14,791 nt of DNA, taken from Burkholderiaceae bacterium (lineage in GTDB: Bacteria; Pseudomonadota; Gammaproteobacteria; Burkholderiales; Burkholderiaceae_C). The notes below the pieces were generated by a model. It worked only from the letters and a program-made list of their open reading frames with translations. It made no database searches and was not told the origin of the DNA. The position numbers and the translations under genes are program-made. The stretch spans positions 1-14,791 of the forward strand of contig JAOTTZ010000013.1 in NCBI GenBank assembly GCA_029864165.1, written 5' to 3'. Positions 7,678-14,684 of this stretch are shown here, one piece after another (positions within the stretch are counted from its first letter, which is position 1; every line of letters begins with the position of its first letter).

Positions 7678-9036
7678 ATGAGTACGCTTGCCTCGCCGCT
7701 GGCCGGGCCCACCGCTGCGCCGCTGGCCGAGCGTTTGCGTCCGCGCACGCTCTCTGAGGTGATAGGCCAAACCCAATTGTTGGGGCCGGGCAAGCTGCTG
7801 CGTACCGCCTTCGAATCGGGGCACTTGCACTCGATGATTCTTTGGGGCCCGCCCGGCGTCGGCAAAACCACGCTGGCGCGGCTGATGGCCGCTGCTTTCG
7901 ACGCGCGGTTCATCGCCATCTCAGCAGTGCTAGGCGGGGTGAAGGATATACGCGAAGCCGTCGAGCAAGCCCAGCAGGCTCGGTCTGGCGGAGAGCGCAC
8001 CATCGTCTTCGTCGACGAGGTGCACCGCTTCAACAAGGCCCAGCAAGACGCCTTTTTGCCGCATGTCGAATCTGGCCTGTTCATTTTCATAGGCGCAACC
8101 ACCGAAAACCCGTCCTTCGAAGTCAACGCTGCGCTGCTCTCGCGCGCAACGGTGCACGTGCTGCAGCCCTTGAGCGACGATGAACTGCGCGTTGTGATGG
8201 AGCGCGGACGCGCGCTGCTCGATCTACCGCCTTTGAGCGAAGCGGCCTCGCAGCGCTTGATCGGTTATGCCGACGGCGACGCCAGGCGTCTGCTCAACGC
8301 GTTGGAGTCGGTTGACGATTCGGTGGCCAACGCAGCGCTCGACAGCCAAGCGTTGAAGGTGATCGGCGAAAGCACATTAGAACGCGATGTCATTGAGGAA
8401 AGCACGCTGGAACGTGCTTTGGGCGAGCAGCTTCGCCGCTACGACAAAGGCGGCGAGCAGTTCTATGACACCATTTCTGCGCTGCACAAGGCGGTGCGCG
8501 GCTCCGATCCCGATGCTGCGCTGTACTGGTTCGTGCGCATGATCGACGGTGGGGTGGACCCCCGTTACGTTGCGCGCAGGATGGTGCGCATGGCCAGCGA
8601 AGACATAGGCCTGGCCGACCCGCGCGCGCTGCGCGTGGCGCTAGACGCCTCTGAGACATTTGAGCGACTCGGCTCGCCCGAGGGCGAACTGGCCTTGGCG
8701 CAGGCCATTGTGTATCTTGCGGTCGCGGCTAAGAGCAACGCGGTCTATCGCGCTTTCAACGCTGTGCGCTCCTTCGTAAAACAAGACGGTACGCGTGCGG
8801 TGCCCATGCACCTGCGCAACGCACCCACCCAGATGATGAAAGATCTCGGTTACGCCCAAGGTTATCGCTACGCGCACGATGAGGAGGGCGCCTTCGCGGC
8901 CGGCGAGCGTTACGGACCCGAGGGAGTGGAATTGCCGCGTTTTTATCAACCGCGGCCGCGCGGATTGGAGTTGCGCATTGCCGAACGGCTCGAAGAGATA
9001 CGCCGCCTGAACGAGACGACGAACAAGAAGGGTTAG
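7678..9036 (+). CDS. rarA: Replication-associated recombination ATPase RarA (MgsA)
   Basis: RarA is a cytoplasmic clamp-loader-like AAA+ ATPase that acts at stalled replication forks and at single-stranded/double-stranded DNA junctions. The 452-residue protein opens with PLAERLRPRTLSEVIGQ, as in the family. It has Walker A GPPGVGKTT (57-65), Walker B IVFVDEVHRF (109-118), sensor 1 GATTENPSFE (139-148) and an Arg finger in LLSRATVH (about 156). The C-terminal tetramerisation and MgsA_C parts include RYDKGGEQFYDTISALHK and GYRYAHDEEGAFAAGERYGP. Length is normal for the family. Residues 231-250 contain a ten-residue tandem repeat that pads the segment before RYDKGG. It stands alone on + between the divergent gspA and the small gene at 9061, whose frame is the same as that of rarA past the stop codon. 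Confidence 0.95.
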   Translation: MSTLASPLAGPTAAPLAERLRPRTLSEVIGQTQLLGPGKLLRTAFESGHLHSMILWGPPGVGKTTLARLMAAAFDARFIAISAVLGGVKDIREAVEQAQQARSGGERTIVFVDEVHRFNKAQQDAFLPHVESGLFIFIGATTENPSFEVNAALLSRATVHVLQPLSDDELRVVMERGRALLDLPPLSEAASQRLIGYADGDARRLLNALESVDDSVANAALDSQALKVIGESTLERDVIEESTLERALGEQLRRYDKGGEQFYDTISALHKAVRGSDPDAALYWFVRMIDGGVDPRYVARRMVRMASEDIGLADPRALRVALDASETFERLGSPEGELALAQAIVYLAVAAKSNAVYRAFNAVRSFVKQDGTRAVPMHLRNAPTQMMKDLGYAQGYRYAHDEEGAFAAGERYGPEGVELPRFYQPRPRGLELRIAERLEEIRRLNETTNKKG

Positions 9037-9060
9037 CAATTTGTCCGTGATTACACACCT

Positions 9061-9552
9061 ATGAGAATGCGACCGCTTGTTGATAAGTCAGCGTACTGCG
9101 CGGCAATTCGGCTTGTTGCAATCGAATGGTCTGCGCTTGAACACAGTGTTCACTGTATTCTTTGGAAATTGGCGGGACTCAATGCAAGGACAGGTCGCTG
9201 TATTACGCAATACACAGCATTGGGCATCGTCTGGGACTCAATCCTTTCCTTGTCGTTTGAGTTGAAGGTGCGGCAAGAGCAACAGCAAGCCATCAAGACT
9301 CTTCAATCTCAATGCGAGCCTCTGAGATTAGATCGGAATAAGGTGGTACATGCTTTATGGGGAGTCACCGCAACCACAAATCTGTCCAAAGGTGAATTGA
9401 CCGCAGTTGTAGCAACAGCGCGAGGTAAGCTGAAGATCGAGAACAAAAACTACTCCGTTGAGGACATATACTGTCTTGCCGAACAGATCTCAAAGCTCTC
9501 GCTTGTAATTGCGACTTTCTCGACAGGACTTCAAGTTGGAGTAGGCCACTGA
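9061..9552 (+). CDS. Small orphan protein with a HEPN-like R-x4-H motif
   Basis: The 163-residue protein is not a named family I can fix. Its N-terminal helices (IRLVAIEWSALEHSVHCILW) with an acidic E-x5-E, and the later LDRNKVVHALWG (R92, N93, H97), fit the layout of HEPN-fold proteins. There an R-x4-6-H motif forms the RNase active site, often with Asn after the Arg. If so it would be an RNA-cutting defence, toxin or stress protein; a catalytically silent relative is also possible. No signal peptide or membrane segment is evident. It starts 24 bp after rarA without a clear ribosome-binding site; ATG 9067 is an alternative start. Base composition looks clearly more AT-rich than rarA, which suggests transfer. 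No antitoxin-like partner gene is visible beside it. Confidence 0.7.
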   Translation: MRMRPLVDKSAYCAAIRLVAIEWSALEHSVHCILWKLAGLNARTGRCITQYTALGIVWDSILSLSFELKVRQEQQQAIKTLQSQCEPLRLDRNKVVHALWGVTATTNLSKGELTAVVATARGKLKIENKNYSVEDIYCLAEQISKLSLVIATFSTGLQVGVGH

Positions 9553-9652
9553 TGCTACACAGCTAGAAGACAACGGCGATACGGAGGCATGCAAAGTCTA
9601 AAATCCGCCGCGGTCTGAGCCATGCTGCTGACTTCGGCCATAAAAATTAAAC

Positions 9653-9709
9653 ATGGACATTTTCATCCGACGAATCATCAATGGGCTGGCATCAACTTCA
9701 GCCGGCTGA
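9653..9709 (+). pseudogene. Possible N-terminal stub of a LivH-type branched-chain amino acid permease
   Basis: The frame reads MDIFIRRIINGLASTSAG and stops. The first 12 residues match the usual start of LivH permeases (typically MDIFxQQIINGL), including the initiator Met and the IINGL motif. Similarity ends abruptly at codon 12, as if a deletion joined the gene start to unrelated sequence. The match is short, so chance cannot be excluded. Confidence 0.4.
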
Positions 9710-9837
9710 CGCGCCGTGACGATGGGGTGTGGGATGTGAGCGCGGTGACAGGGCGGCCGTCGGTCAACGATCTGCTTAAAATAGGGGTCACGGCGTCCAA
9801 CAGGCGTCGCGATAGAAACCTACTTGCCAGTAGGTAG
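9691..9837 (+). pseudogene. Possible 3' remnant of an unidentified gene
   Basis: In the frame that stops at 9835-9837 the sequence reads INFSRLTRRDDGVWDVSAVT followed by GRPSVNDLLK. Third positions in the first 30 or so codons are mostly G or C, as in the neighbouring real genes. It could be the end of a protein cut by the event that truncated the livH-like stub. The family is not recognised, and an ATG at 9622 opens the same frame without a ribosome-binding site. Confidence 0.2.
9819..9834. repeat. Short perfect hairpin upstream of the OmpA lipoprotein gene
   Basis: The 6-bp arms cctact and agtagg enclose a TGCC loop. No T-run follows, so its role, if any, is unknown. Confidence 0.4.
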
Positions 9838-9852
9838 TGGGTCGTGTTCATT
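9824..9852 (+). promoter_or_regulatory. Weak candidate promoter for the OmpA lipoprotein gene
   Basis: TTGCCA at 9824-9829 matches five of six bases of a -35 box and is followed after 17 bp by TTCATT (9847-9852), a poor -10. It overlaps the small hairpin. The spacing is right but the -10 is weak, so this is only a candidate. Confidence 0.2.
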
Positions 9853-9876
9853 ACGGCTTGACCCAACGCTTCACAC

Positions 9877-9883
9877 GGAGGAG
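9877..9883 (+). promoter_or_regulatory. Strong ribosome-binding site GGAGGAG
   Basis: GGAGGAG lies 5 bases before the ATG at 9889 and settles that start codon. Confidence 0.85.
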
Positions 9884-9888
9884 ATTGC

Positions 9889-10566
9889 ATGAAGAAGAGC
9901 GCGCATTTACTGAGTGATATCAGCGTACCCGCCGCCCTGGCGTGCAGCCTGTTCTTGGGCGCGTGCGCCACCATGGACCAAGAGCAGAAGGACACCGCCA
10001 AGGGCGCGGGCATAGGCGCTGCGGCCGGTGCCGTCTTGGGCGGGATCATGGGCGGACGCGACGGTGCGACCAAGGGTGCCGTCCTGGGTGGCGTAACCGG
10101 TGCCGTTGGCGGCAACATCTGGTCGCGCAAGATGGAAGAAAAGCGTAGGGCGATGGAGCAAGCCACGCAAGGCACAGGGGTCGAAGTTGCGCGAACGAGC
10201 GACAACCAGCTGAAGCTCAACGTGCCCAGCGACATTTCCTTCGACACCGGGCGCGCCGATATCAAGCCCGATCTGCGGGCGGTACTCGACCAGTTTGCCG
10301 GCGGCTTGAGCAACGATCCCAACCTGCATGTCAGGGTGGTCGGCCACACCGACAGCACCGGTTCGGACGCGATCAACAATCCGCTATCGGTGGAGCGTGC
10401 CACGAGCGTGCGCAACTATTTGGTAGACCGTGGTGTCGACAAGGGTCGCATAGAGGCGGTAGGTCGCGGCTCGCGCGAGCCAGTGGCCGATAACGCCACC
10501 CAAGCAGGGCGTGCAGGGAACCGCCGGGTCGAGATCTTCCTGCGCGAAGCCGAAATGCAGTCTTGA
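9889..10566 (+). CDS. OmpA-domain lipoprotein with glycine zipper (YiaD-like)
   Basis: The 225-residue protein is an outer-membrane-type lipoprotein. It has a signal peptide ending in the lipobox LGAC (Cys 26), a glycine-zipper segment at about 39-76 (GAGIGAAAGAVLGG and GAVLGGVTGAVGG), a short charged linker (RKMEEKRRAME) and a C-terminal OmpA peptidoglycan-binding domain at about 110-221. The domain shows SFDTGRADIKP, GHTDSTGSD, NPLSVERA and GRAGNRRVEI. Asp155 and Arg170 sit in the positions that bind the diaminopimelate of peptidoglycan in OmpA proteins. It should tether the outer membrane to the cell wall. A strong ribosome-binding site fixes the start. It converges on the GspE-type gene with only 28 bp between their stops. 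Confidence 0.93.
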   Translation: MKKSAHLLSDISVPAALACSLFLGACATMDQEQKDTAKGAGIGAAAGAVLGGIMGGRDGATKGAVLGGVTGAVGGNIWSRKMEEKRRAMEQATQGTGVEVARTSDNQLKLNVPSDISFDTGRADIKPDLRAVLDQFAGGLSNDPNLHVRVVGHTDSTGSDAINNPLSVERATSVRNYLVDRGVDKGRIEAVGRGSREPVADNATQAGRAGNRRVEIFLREAEMQS

Positions 10567-10569
10567 GCG

Positions 10570-10590
10570 TTGACGCGCGCCTTGCGCCAA
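10570..10590. terminator. Weak hairpin in the convergent OmpA/GspE junction
   Basis: ttgacgc (10570-10576) can pair with gcgccaa (10584-10590) with one A-C mismatch and a 7-base loop. It lies between two convergent stop codons and could act on both strands, but there is no T-run and the stem is short. Confidence 0.2.
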
Positions 10591-10594
10591 TGAA

Positions 10595-13177
10595 CTAGGA
10601 GTTGCTGGTGGCTCGCACTTCTTCGATACTCACGAACCCCTGCAACACCTTCTCGATACCATCTTGACGTAGCGTGCGCATACCCTCGCGCAGCGCAGTT
10701 TGTTGCATGGCCTCAGCGCGCGTGCCCGTCTGGATTAAATGGCGCATCTCGCGCGAGATCGGCATGAGTTCGTGGATACCGGTACGCCCTTTTTGGCCGG
10801 ATTGGTCACAGTGCTCGCAGCCGGGGCTATGAAAGCGGAGGAGCTTGCCGTCGCGCCCGTAATGTTCGATCCACTGACTGAGAACTGTTTCGCGCGCGAA
10901 CTGCGGGTCATCCTTAGGGCACACGTGTAGATAGTCGTCGAGCAGTTCGTCGACTTCCTCCGCAGTGGCCTCGCGGTGTGTACGGCAGTGGCTGCACAGG
11001 CGCTTGACCAAACGTTGGGCCAGCACCGCCAACAGCGAGTCGGCGAAGTTGAAGGGGTCCATGCCCATGTCGAGCAGACGCGTTACGGTTTCTGGGGCGC
11101 TATTGGTGTGCAAGGTGGAGAGCACCAAGTGTCCGGTGAGTGAGGCCTCGACCGCCATGTGCGCGGTCTCCGCGTCGCGGATCTCACCGACCATGATGAC
11201 GTCTGGGTCTGCACGCAAAAATGCGCGCAAGGCTTTGGCGAAAGTCCAGTCGATCTTCGGGTTGACCTGTACCTGGCGCAAACCCACCTGGGTGATTTCG
11301 ACCGGGTCCTCGGCGGTCCAGATCTTGCGTTCGGGTTCGTTGATGTAACCAAGCGCCGAGTGCAAGGTGGTAGTCTTGCCCGAACCGGTGGGGCCGACGC
11401 ACAAAACCATGCCGTAGGGCCGACCCATCGCGCGCTTGAGTTCGCTCAAGTTGCGAGGGCTCAGGGCGACCTTGTCGATCGGAAGCGGCTTGGCAGAAGC
11501 CAGAATTCGCATTACCACGTCTTCGAGCCCGTTGTTGGTCGGGATGGTGGCTACACGCAGTTCGATCTTGTGCCGGGGCGAGAACTTGGCGAAGTTGATC
11601 TTGCCGTCCTGCGGTCGGCGGCGCTCCGAGATGTCGAGGTCGCACATGATCTTGATGCGAGCGATCATCGCGTTGCGGTAGTTATACGGCAGCTCCAGGT
11701 GCGTTCGCATAGATCCATCCTTGCGGAAGCGAATCTGGATTTTGTTACGCCCAGGGTAACTTTCGACGTGAATGTCGGATACGCCGGATTTGTACGCGTC
11801 GATGATCAGGGTGTTGATCAAGCGAACCAACGAGTTGTCGGACTGTTCGATCTGCTGGTCGGCTTCGAGCTCGTCATCGCCCTCCCTTTCGAGCGTCTCG
11901 AGCAGCTTGTCGGTACCCAACTCTTCGACGGTGTCAGCGTGAACGTCTTGGTGGCCGCTAGACAAGCGCGCAACTTCGATGCCGGATTTCTCGTAGGCGG
12001 CAACTCGCACGTTGTCCATCGACTCACATTGGGCCAACACCGGAATTGCTTTCAGCTGGGTAATGAAGTTGATCTCTTCGACGATCGCGCGTGGGTGTAC
12101 CGGATTGCTGATTGCCACGATCAGCTGTTTGTCGCGGATCAACAGCGGCATCACATTCAGCCGTAACGCTACCCGGAAAGGCACCGCACGCAGCGCATCG
12201 GCTTCGACCGGGAACTCGTCCAACTTGACCAACGGGTAGCCCATCTTGCGGGCCAGTGCAACCTGCAGATCGTCCCGCGACACGATGCCCATATTGATCA
12301 AGATTTCGCCCAACGGTATGTTCCGCTCTGATTTTTGCTGGGACAGGGCGTCGTCAAGTTGTTGCTGAGTGGCTAAACCAAGCGCGAGCAGGGCGTCGCC
12401 GATGCGCATCGCCGGCATGCTGGCTTGCTGGGCAATTGCGGTGAGGAGTTGCTCTGGCGTCAAAACCTGATGGGTGACCAACACTTCGCCGAGTTTTTGT
12501 TCGCGCATTTGCTTCTGGCGCTCGATGGCCAGCGCAATTTTCTCTGGCGTAGCGGTGTGTTCACTCAGCAGCTCGCCGATGCGCTGACCAATCTCGACGC
12601 TGACATAGGCTTGTCGGGGGATGAACAGCCGGTGCACGCTGCCTTGTTTGTCTACTGGAGGAAACAGGAACAAGCCACAGCTGTTCTCCACGTGGCCGAT
12701 GGTTTCCCCCTTCACGTCGCTACCGTCGTTGAGCTTCAAGCAATAACTACTTTGCGTACGATGTGCGAGTATTGCGGCGTGAGGATCGGTCGTGCTAGGC
12801 AAGATGGGCCTCAGCGGCTCGGTCAGCGTCAGCGACTTGAACTGCGCAAAGCGTATCTCCATCATGGCGCGCGCCGGTGGGACGAGCAGCTGAGCGACTG
12901 CTTGGTCGGGTAGAAAAGAGATCAAGCGTCCCTGTCTTCGAACGCCGTTGAGACCAACGATTTCACATGCTTGCGGCGAACCACCCTGTTCTGCTTGGGC
13001 GGGGTAGGCTGCGAAGGGCGGCGTCGGCCACGCCGACAACGTCGAGAGCAGCTGTTCTTCTTGCGCCGGCGCGTCGTCCGCCGTATTGCCAGCGGCAGGG
13101 CAGTCCGCGCTGGTTTTGACGGGTTGCCTGTCAGCCCTGGGCGCGGCCCATTGCAATGGAGTCGTCATTTCGGACAT
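10595..13177 (-). CDS. GspE/PilB/MshE-type secretion or pilus assembly ATPase with three MshEN-like modules
   Basis: The 860-residue protein is the hexameric cytoplasmic ATPase that powers type II secretion or type IV pilus extension. ATG 13177 is chosen over a GTG at 13195 because AGGAGAG lies 5 bases upstream of it. Residues about 70-200 form a beta-rich N-terminal domain shared with the neighbour at 13432. Residues 228-251, 258-281 and 288-311 are three tandem 24-residue modules of the type [RKP]-[LI]-G-x2-L-x3-G-x6-L, as in c-di-GMP-binding MshEN domains. The ATPase core has the Asp box EDPVE (623-627), Walker A GPTGSGKTTT (595-604), Walker B VIMVGEIRD (660-668), the His box TGHLVLSTLHTNSA (681-694) and four zinc cysteines (728, 731, 787, 790). 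All key residues are present. MshEN domains bind c-di-GMP in MshE; binding here is inferred. No pilin or secretin gene is nearby. Confidence 0.92.
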   Translation of the reverse strand: MSEMTTPLQWAAPRADRQPVKTSADCPAAGNTADDAPAQEEQLLSTLSAWPTPPFAAYPAQAEQGGSPQACEIVGLNGVRRQGRLISFLPDQAVAQLLVPPARAMMEIRFAQFKSLTLTEPLRPILPSTTDPHAAILAHRTQSSYCLKLNDGSDVKGETIGHVENSCGLFLFPPVDKQGSVHRLFIPRQAYVSVEIGQRIGELLSEHTATPEKIALAIERQKQMREQKLGEVLVTHQVLTPEQLLTAIAQQASMPAMRIGDALLALGLATQQQLDDALSQQKSERNIPLGEILINMGIVSRDDLQVALARKMGYPLVKLDEFPVEADALRAVPFRVALRLNVMPLLIRDKQLIVAISNPVHPRAIVEEINFITQLKAIPVLAQCESMDNVRVAAYEKSGIEVARLSSGHQDVHADTVEELGTDKLLETLEREGDDELEADQQIEQSDNSLVRLINTLIIDAYKSGVSDIHVESYPGRNKIQIRFRKDGSMRTHLELPYNYRNAMIARIKIMCDLDISERRRPQDGKINFAKFSPRHKIELRVATIPTNNGLEDVVMRILASAKPLPIDKVALSPRNLSELKRAMGRPYGMVLCVGPTGSGKTTTLHSALGYINEPERKIWTAEDPVEITQVGLRQVQVNPKIDWTFAKALRAFLRADPDVIMVGEIRDAETAHMAVEASLTGHLVLSTLHTNSAPETVTRLLDMGMDPFNFADSLLAVLAQRLVKRLCSHCRTHREATAEEVDELLDDYLHVCPKDDPQFARETVLSQWIEHYGRDGKLLRFHSPGCEHCDQSGQKGRTGIHELMPISREMRHLIQTGTRAEAMQQTALREGMRTLRQDGIEKVLQGFVSIEEVRATSNS

Positions 13178-13182
13178 TGGTA

Positions 13183-13189
13183 CTCTCCT
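13183..13189 (-). promoter_or_regulatory. Ribosome-binding site deciding the GspE-type start
   Basis: On the minus strand AGGAGAG lies 5 bases before ATG 13177. The in-frame GTG at 13195 is upstream of this site and has no such sequence before it. Confidence 0.75.
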
Positions 13190-13284
13190 GGTCACCTGAT
13201 GAGCAATGCGCCGGGTCGGCGGAATACTTACCTGAGTCGCCCAAGCCTACACTCAAGCCAGTCAAAGTAGTACACAAAAATGAA

Positions 13285-13296
13285 GGCGCATGCGCC
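13285..13296. repeat. Perfect 12-bp palindrome upstream of the GspE-type gene
   Basis: ggcgcatgcgcc is its own reverse complement and lies about 108 bp before the GspE-type start. A dimeric regulator could bind it; no function is shown. Confidence 0.5.
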
Positions 13297-13338
13297 GTTA
13301 GATCAGGTGTTCATCTACCCCGATAAGGCTTTCGCGTC

Positions 13339-13364
13339 TTACGCCCCATGTTATTTTGGCGTAA
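13339..13364. repeat. Inverted repeat ttacgcc/ggcgtaa between the MshEN paralogues
   Basis: Seven-bp arms at 13339-13345 and 13358-13364 surround an AT-rich 12-base loop. It lies 67 bp past the stop of the upstream gene. It may be a weak terminator for that gene or an operator for the GspE-type gene; there is no clean T-run. Confidence 0.4.
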
Positions 13365-13431
13365 AGTCAGAAAACAGCTTCGTGAGAGTGTAGAAACAGA
13401 CGGTTAACTCCACACGACGACTTTCGGGTGC

Positions 13432-14472
13432 TCACTTATCGTTTACGTGGGACCATGCGTCGTTTTGAGACAAGTTTCCCAACGCTATCAAGATCTGTTT
13501 TTCTGCAGCGAGTACAGGGACAATGGTCATCTGCAACAGGCTATGCAAGGTGGATAGCTTGGTTGCGCGAGATGGCTCATTCATGGCGACAATCATACGC
13601 TGGCCATCGATCAGCAGGGGCACGACTCTGCACTCAAGCGCGGTGTGCAGCGGTACCTTGCGCAAGGCGACCGGATCGATCGGAAACCGGGTCAAATCGA
13701 CCATGGGGTAACCCATCTTGTGCGCAATCGCGGTCTGAAGATCGGTGCGGGAAATCACCCCTGCAGCTGCCAGCATCTCGCCCAATGGCTTGTCTCCGCT
13801 TTGTTCTGCAAGGACGTGGTCCAGTTGAGCTTGTGTTACCAACCCCAGGCTAAGCAAAGATTGACCGATCGGAAGCATCGGTTTGCGGCGCTGAAGCTCG
13901 ATCGCATCGAGCAGCCCCGACGGCGTGGTCACCCAGTGCTCGGCGGCGACTTCTTTTGCAGACGGCCCGAACTCGCTGTGCGTGTAGGCTGAGCGCGGGA
14001 CAAACACCCGCTGTATTGAGTTTTCTTGATTGATCGGGGTAAACAAATACAACCCGTTTGCAGTTTCAACATAGCCAGCGGTATGGCCGCTCAGCGCTTC
14101 CCCATCGCCGGCAGGTTGCAGTCGATACTCGCGCTGCTCAGTCGTAGCTGGTATGCGCTCGATCGAGGCGCCGGCGCGCGGCTCGACAGATTTCAACGGC
14201 ACGGTCAGCGTCAGCCGGTGGATGCGTTTAAACGGTACTGTGTGCTCAAACTTACTACGATCTTGACGGAATTTAAGGCAAGCGTTGTGTGGCTCAAACG
14301 CCAGCATTTCGCCTTCTAGGACGGCGCCGCTAGGCGCCTCAATACGGCACGGCTGTGGAACATCGTTGTCCGGCGCGGGAGCGTGCTGCCAGGCAAACGG
14401 CGGCTTCGGCCACTGCCATTGCTCGACAGGACCATCCATGAGAATCGGGAAGGGGACCGAAAGATCTGCCAT
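13432..14472 (-). CDS. Stand-alone MshEN-domain protein, paralogue of the GspE N-terminal half without ATPase
   Basis: The 346-residue protein aligns along nearly its whole length with residues about 50-390 of the adjacent GspE-type ATPase. Shared landmarks are the N-terminal domain (PCRIEAPSGAVLEGEML, RLTLTVPL), ANGLYLFTPI, VFVPRSAY, AHKMGYPMVDL, FPIDPVALRKVPL and VVPLLIDGQRMIVAMNEP. It has two MshEN-like modules (201-224 and 229-252) and lacks the 30-residue block that forms the first module of the ATPase. The leading Arg of each module is Pro here. It ends 16 residues after ILIALG, before any ATPase segment, and no ATPase remnant follows in the 254-bp gap. It could be a regulator, an assembly partner or a decoy subunit of the ATPase. 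The start at 14472 is the first ATG in frame; the ribosome-binding site is weak. The promoter should lie in 14473-14684. Confidence 0.85.
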   Translation of the reverse strand: MADLSVPFPILMDGPVEQWQWPKPPFAWQHAPAPDNDVPQPCRIEAPSGAVLEGEMLAFEPHNACLKFRQDRSKFEHTVPFKRIHRLTLTVPLKSVEPRAGASIERIPATTEQREYRLQPAGDGEALSGHTAGYVETANGLYLFTPINQENSIQRVFVPRSAYTHSEFGPSAKEVAAEHWVTTPSGLLDAIELQRRKPMLPIGQSLLSLGLVTQAQLDHVLAEQSGDKPLGEMLAAAGVISRTDLQTAIAHKMGYPMVDLTRFPIDPVALRKVPLHTALECRVVPLLIDGQRMIVAMNEPSRATKLSTLHSLLQMTIVPVLAAEKQILIALGNLSQNDAWSHVNDK

Positions 14473-14684
14473 TTACAAATTACAGTAGAGCGGAGTCGGT
14501 TGGCATGGTGAAGCCCGAAGCGCTAAGGGCAGGCTTTGCGCAGATTACACGAAGGCGAAAATTGAGAGGGCGAGAAAAGGCTGGGAAATACCGGCAACTT
14601 TGGCGCTCTATTGTTTGCGTCCGCGTTGGTCGTTGAATTTTGGTCAAGTCCCCCGCGCTCAAGCAGGCGGCCCGAGGGTTGGGC
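14473..14684. other. Gap upstream of the MshEN-only gene
   Basis: These 212 bases separate the zinc-finger gene end from the MshEN-only gene on the minus strand. I see no clear promoter, no sigma-54 TGGCAC/TTGC pair and no convincing gene. Confidence 0.4.

Larger units (their letters stand above)
9553..9888. other. Intergenic debris region with gene remnants
   Basis: These 336 bases hold no intact gene that I trust. From left to right there is unassigned sequence to about 9652, an apparent livH start fragment (9653-9709), a G/C-third-position frame without a recognisable family (9691-9837), a small hairpin (9819-9834) and the leader of the OmpA lipoprotein gene. The mixture suggests that a larger gene block was deleted here. 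Confidence 0.5.

Noticed and set aside
9678..10415. Minus-strand open frame of 245 codons
   Set aside because: Antisense to the OmpA lipoprotein gene, which has a strong ribosome-binding site, lipobox and full OmpA domain.
11159..12166. Long + strand open frame (335 codons) opposite the GspE-type gene
   Set aside because: It is antisense to the conserved ATPase core; its openness follows from the G/C-rich third positions of the real gene, and the peptide shows no domain.
12425..12913. + strand open frame of 162 codons
   Set aside because: Antisense to the MshEN and N-terminal region of the GspE-type gene; no ribosome-binding site or family signature.
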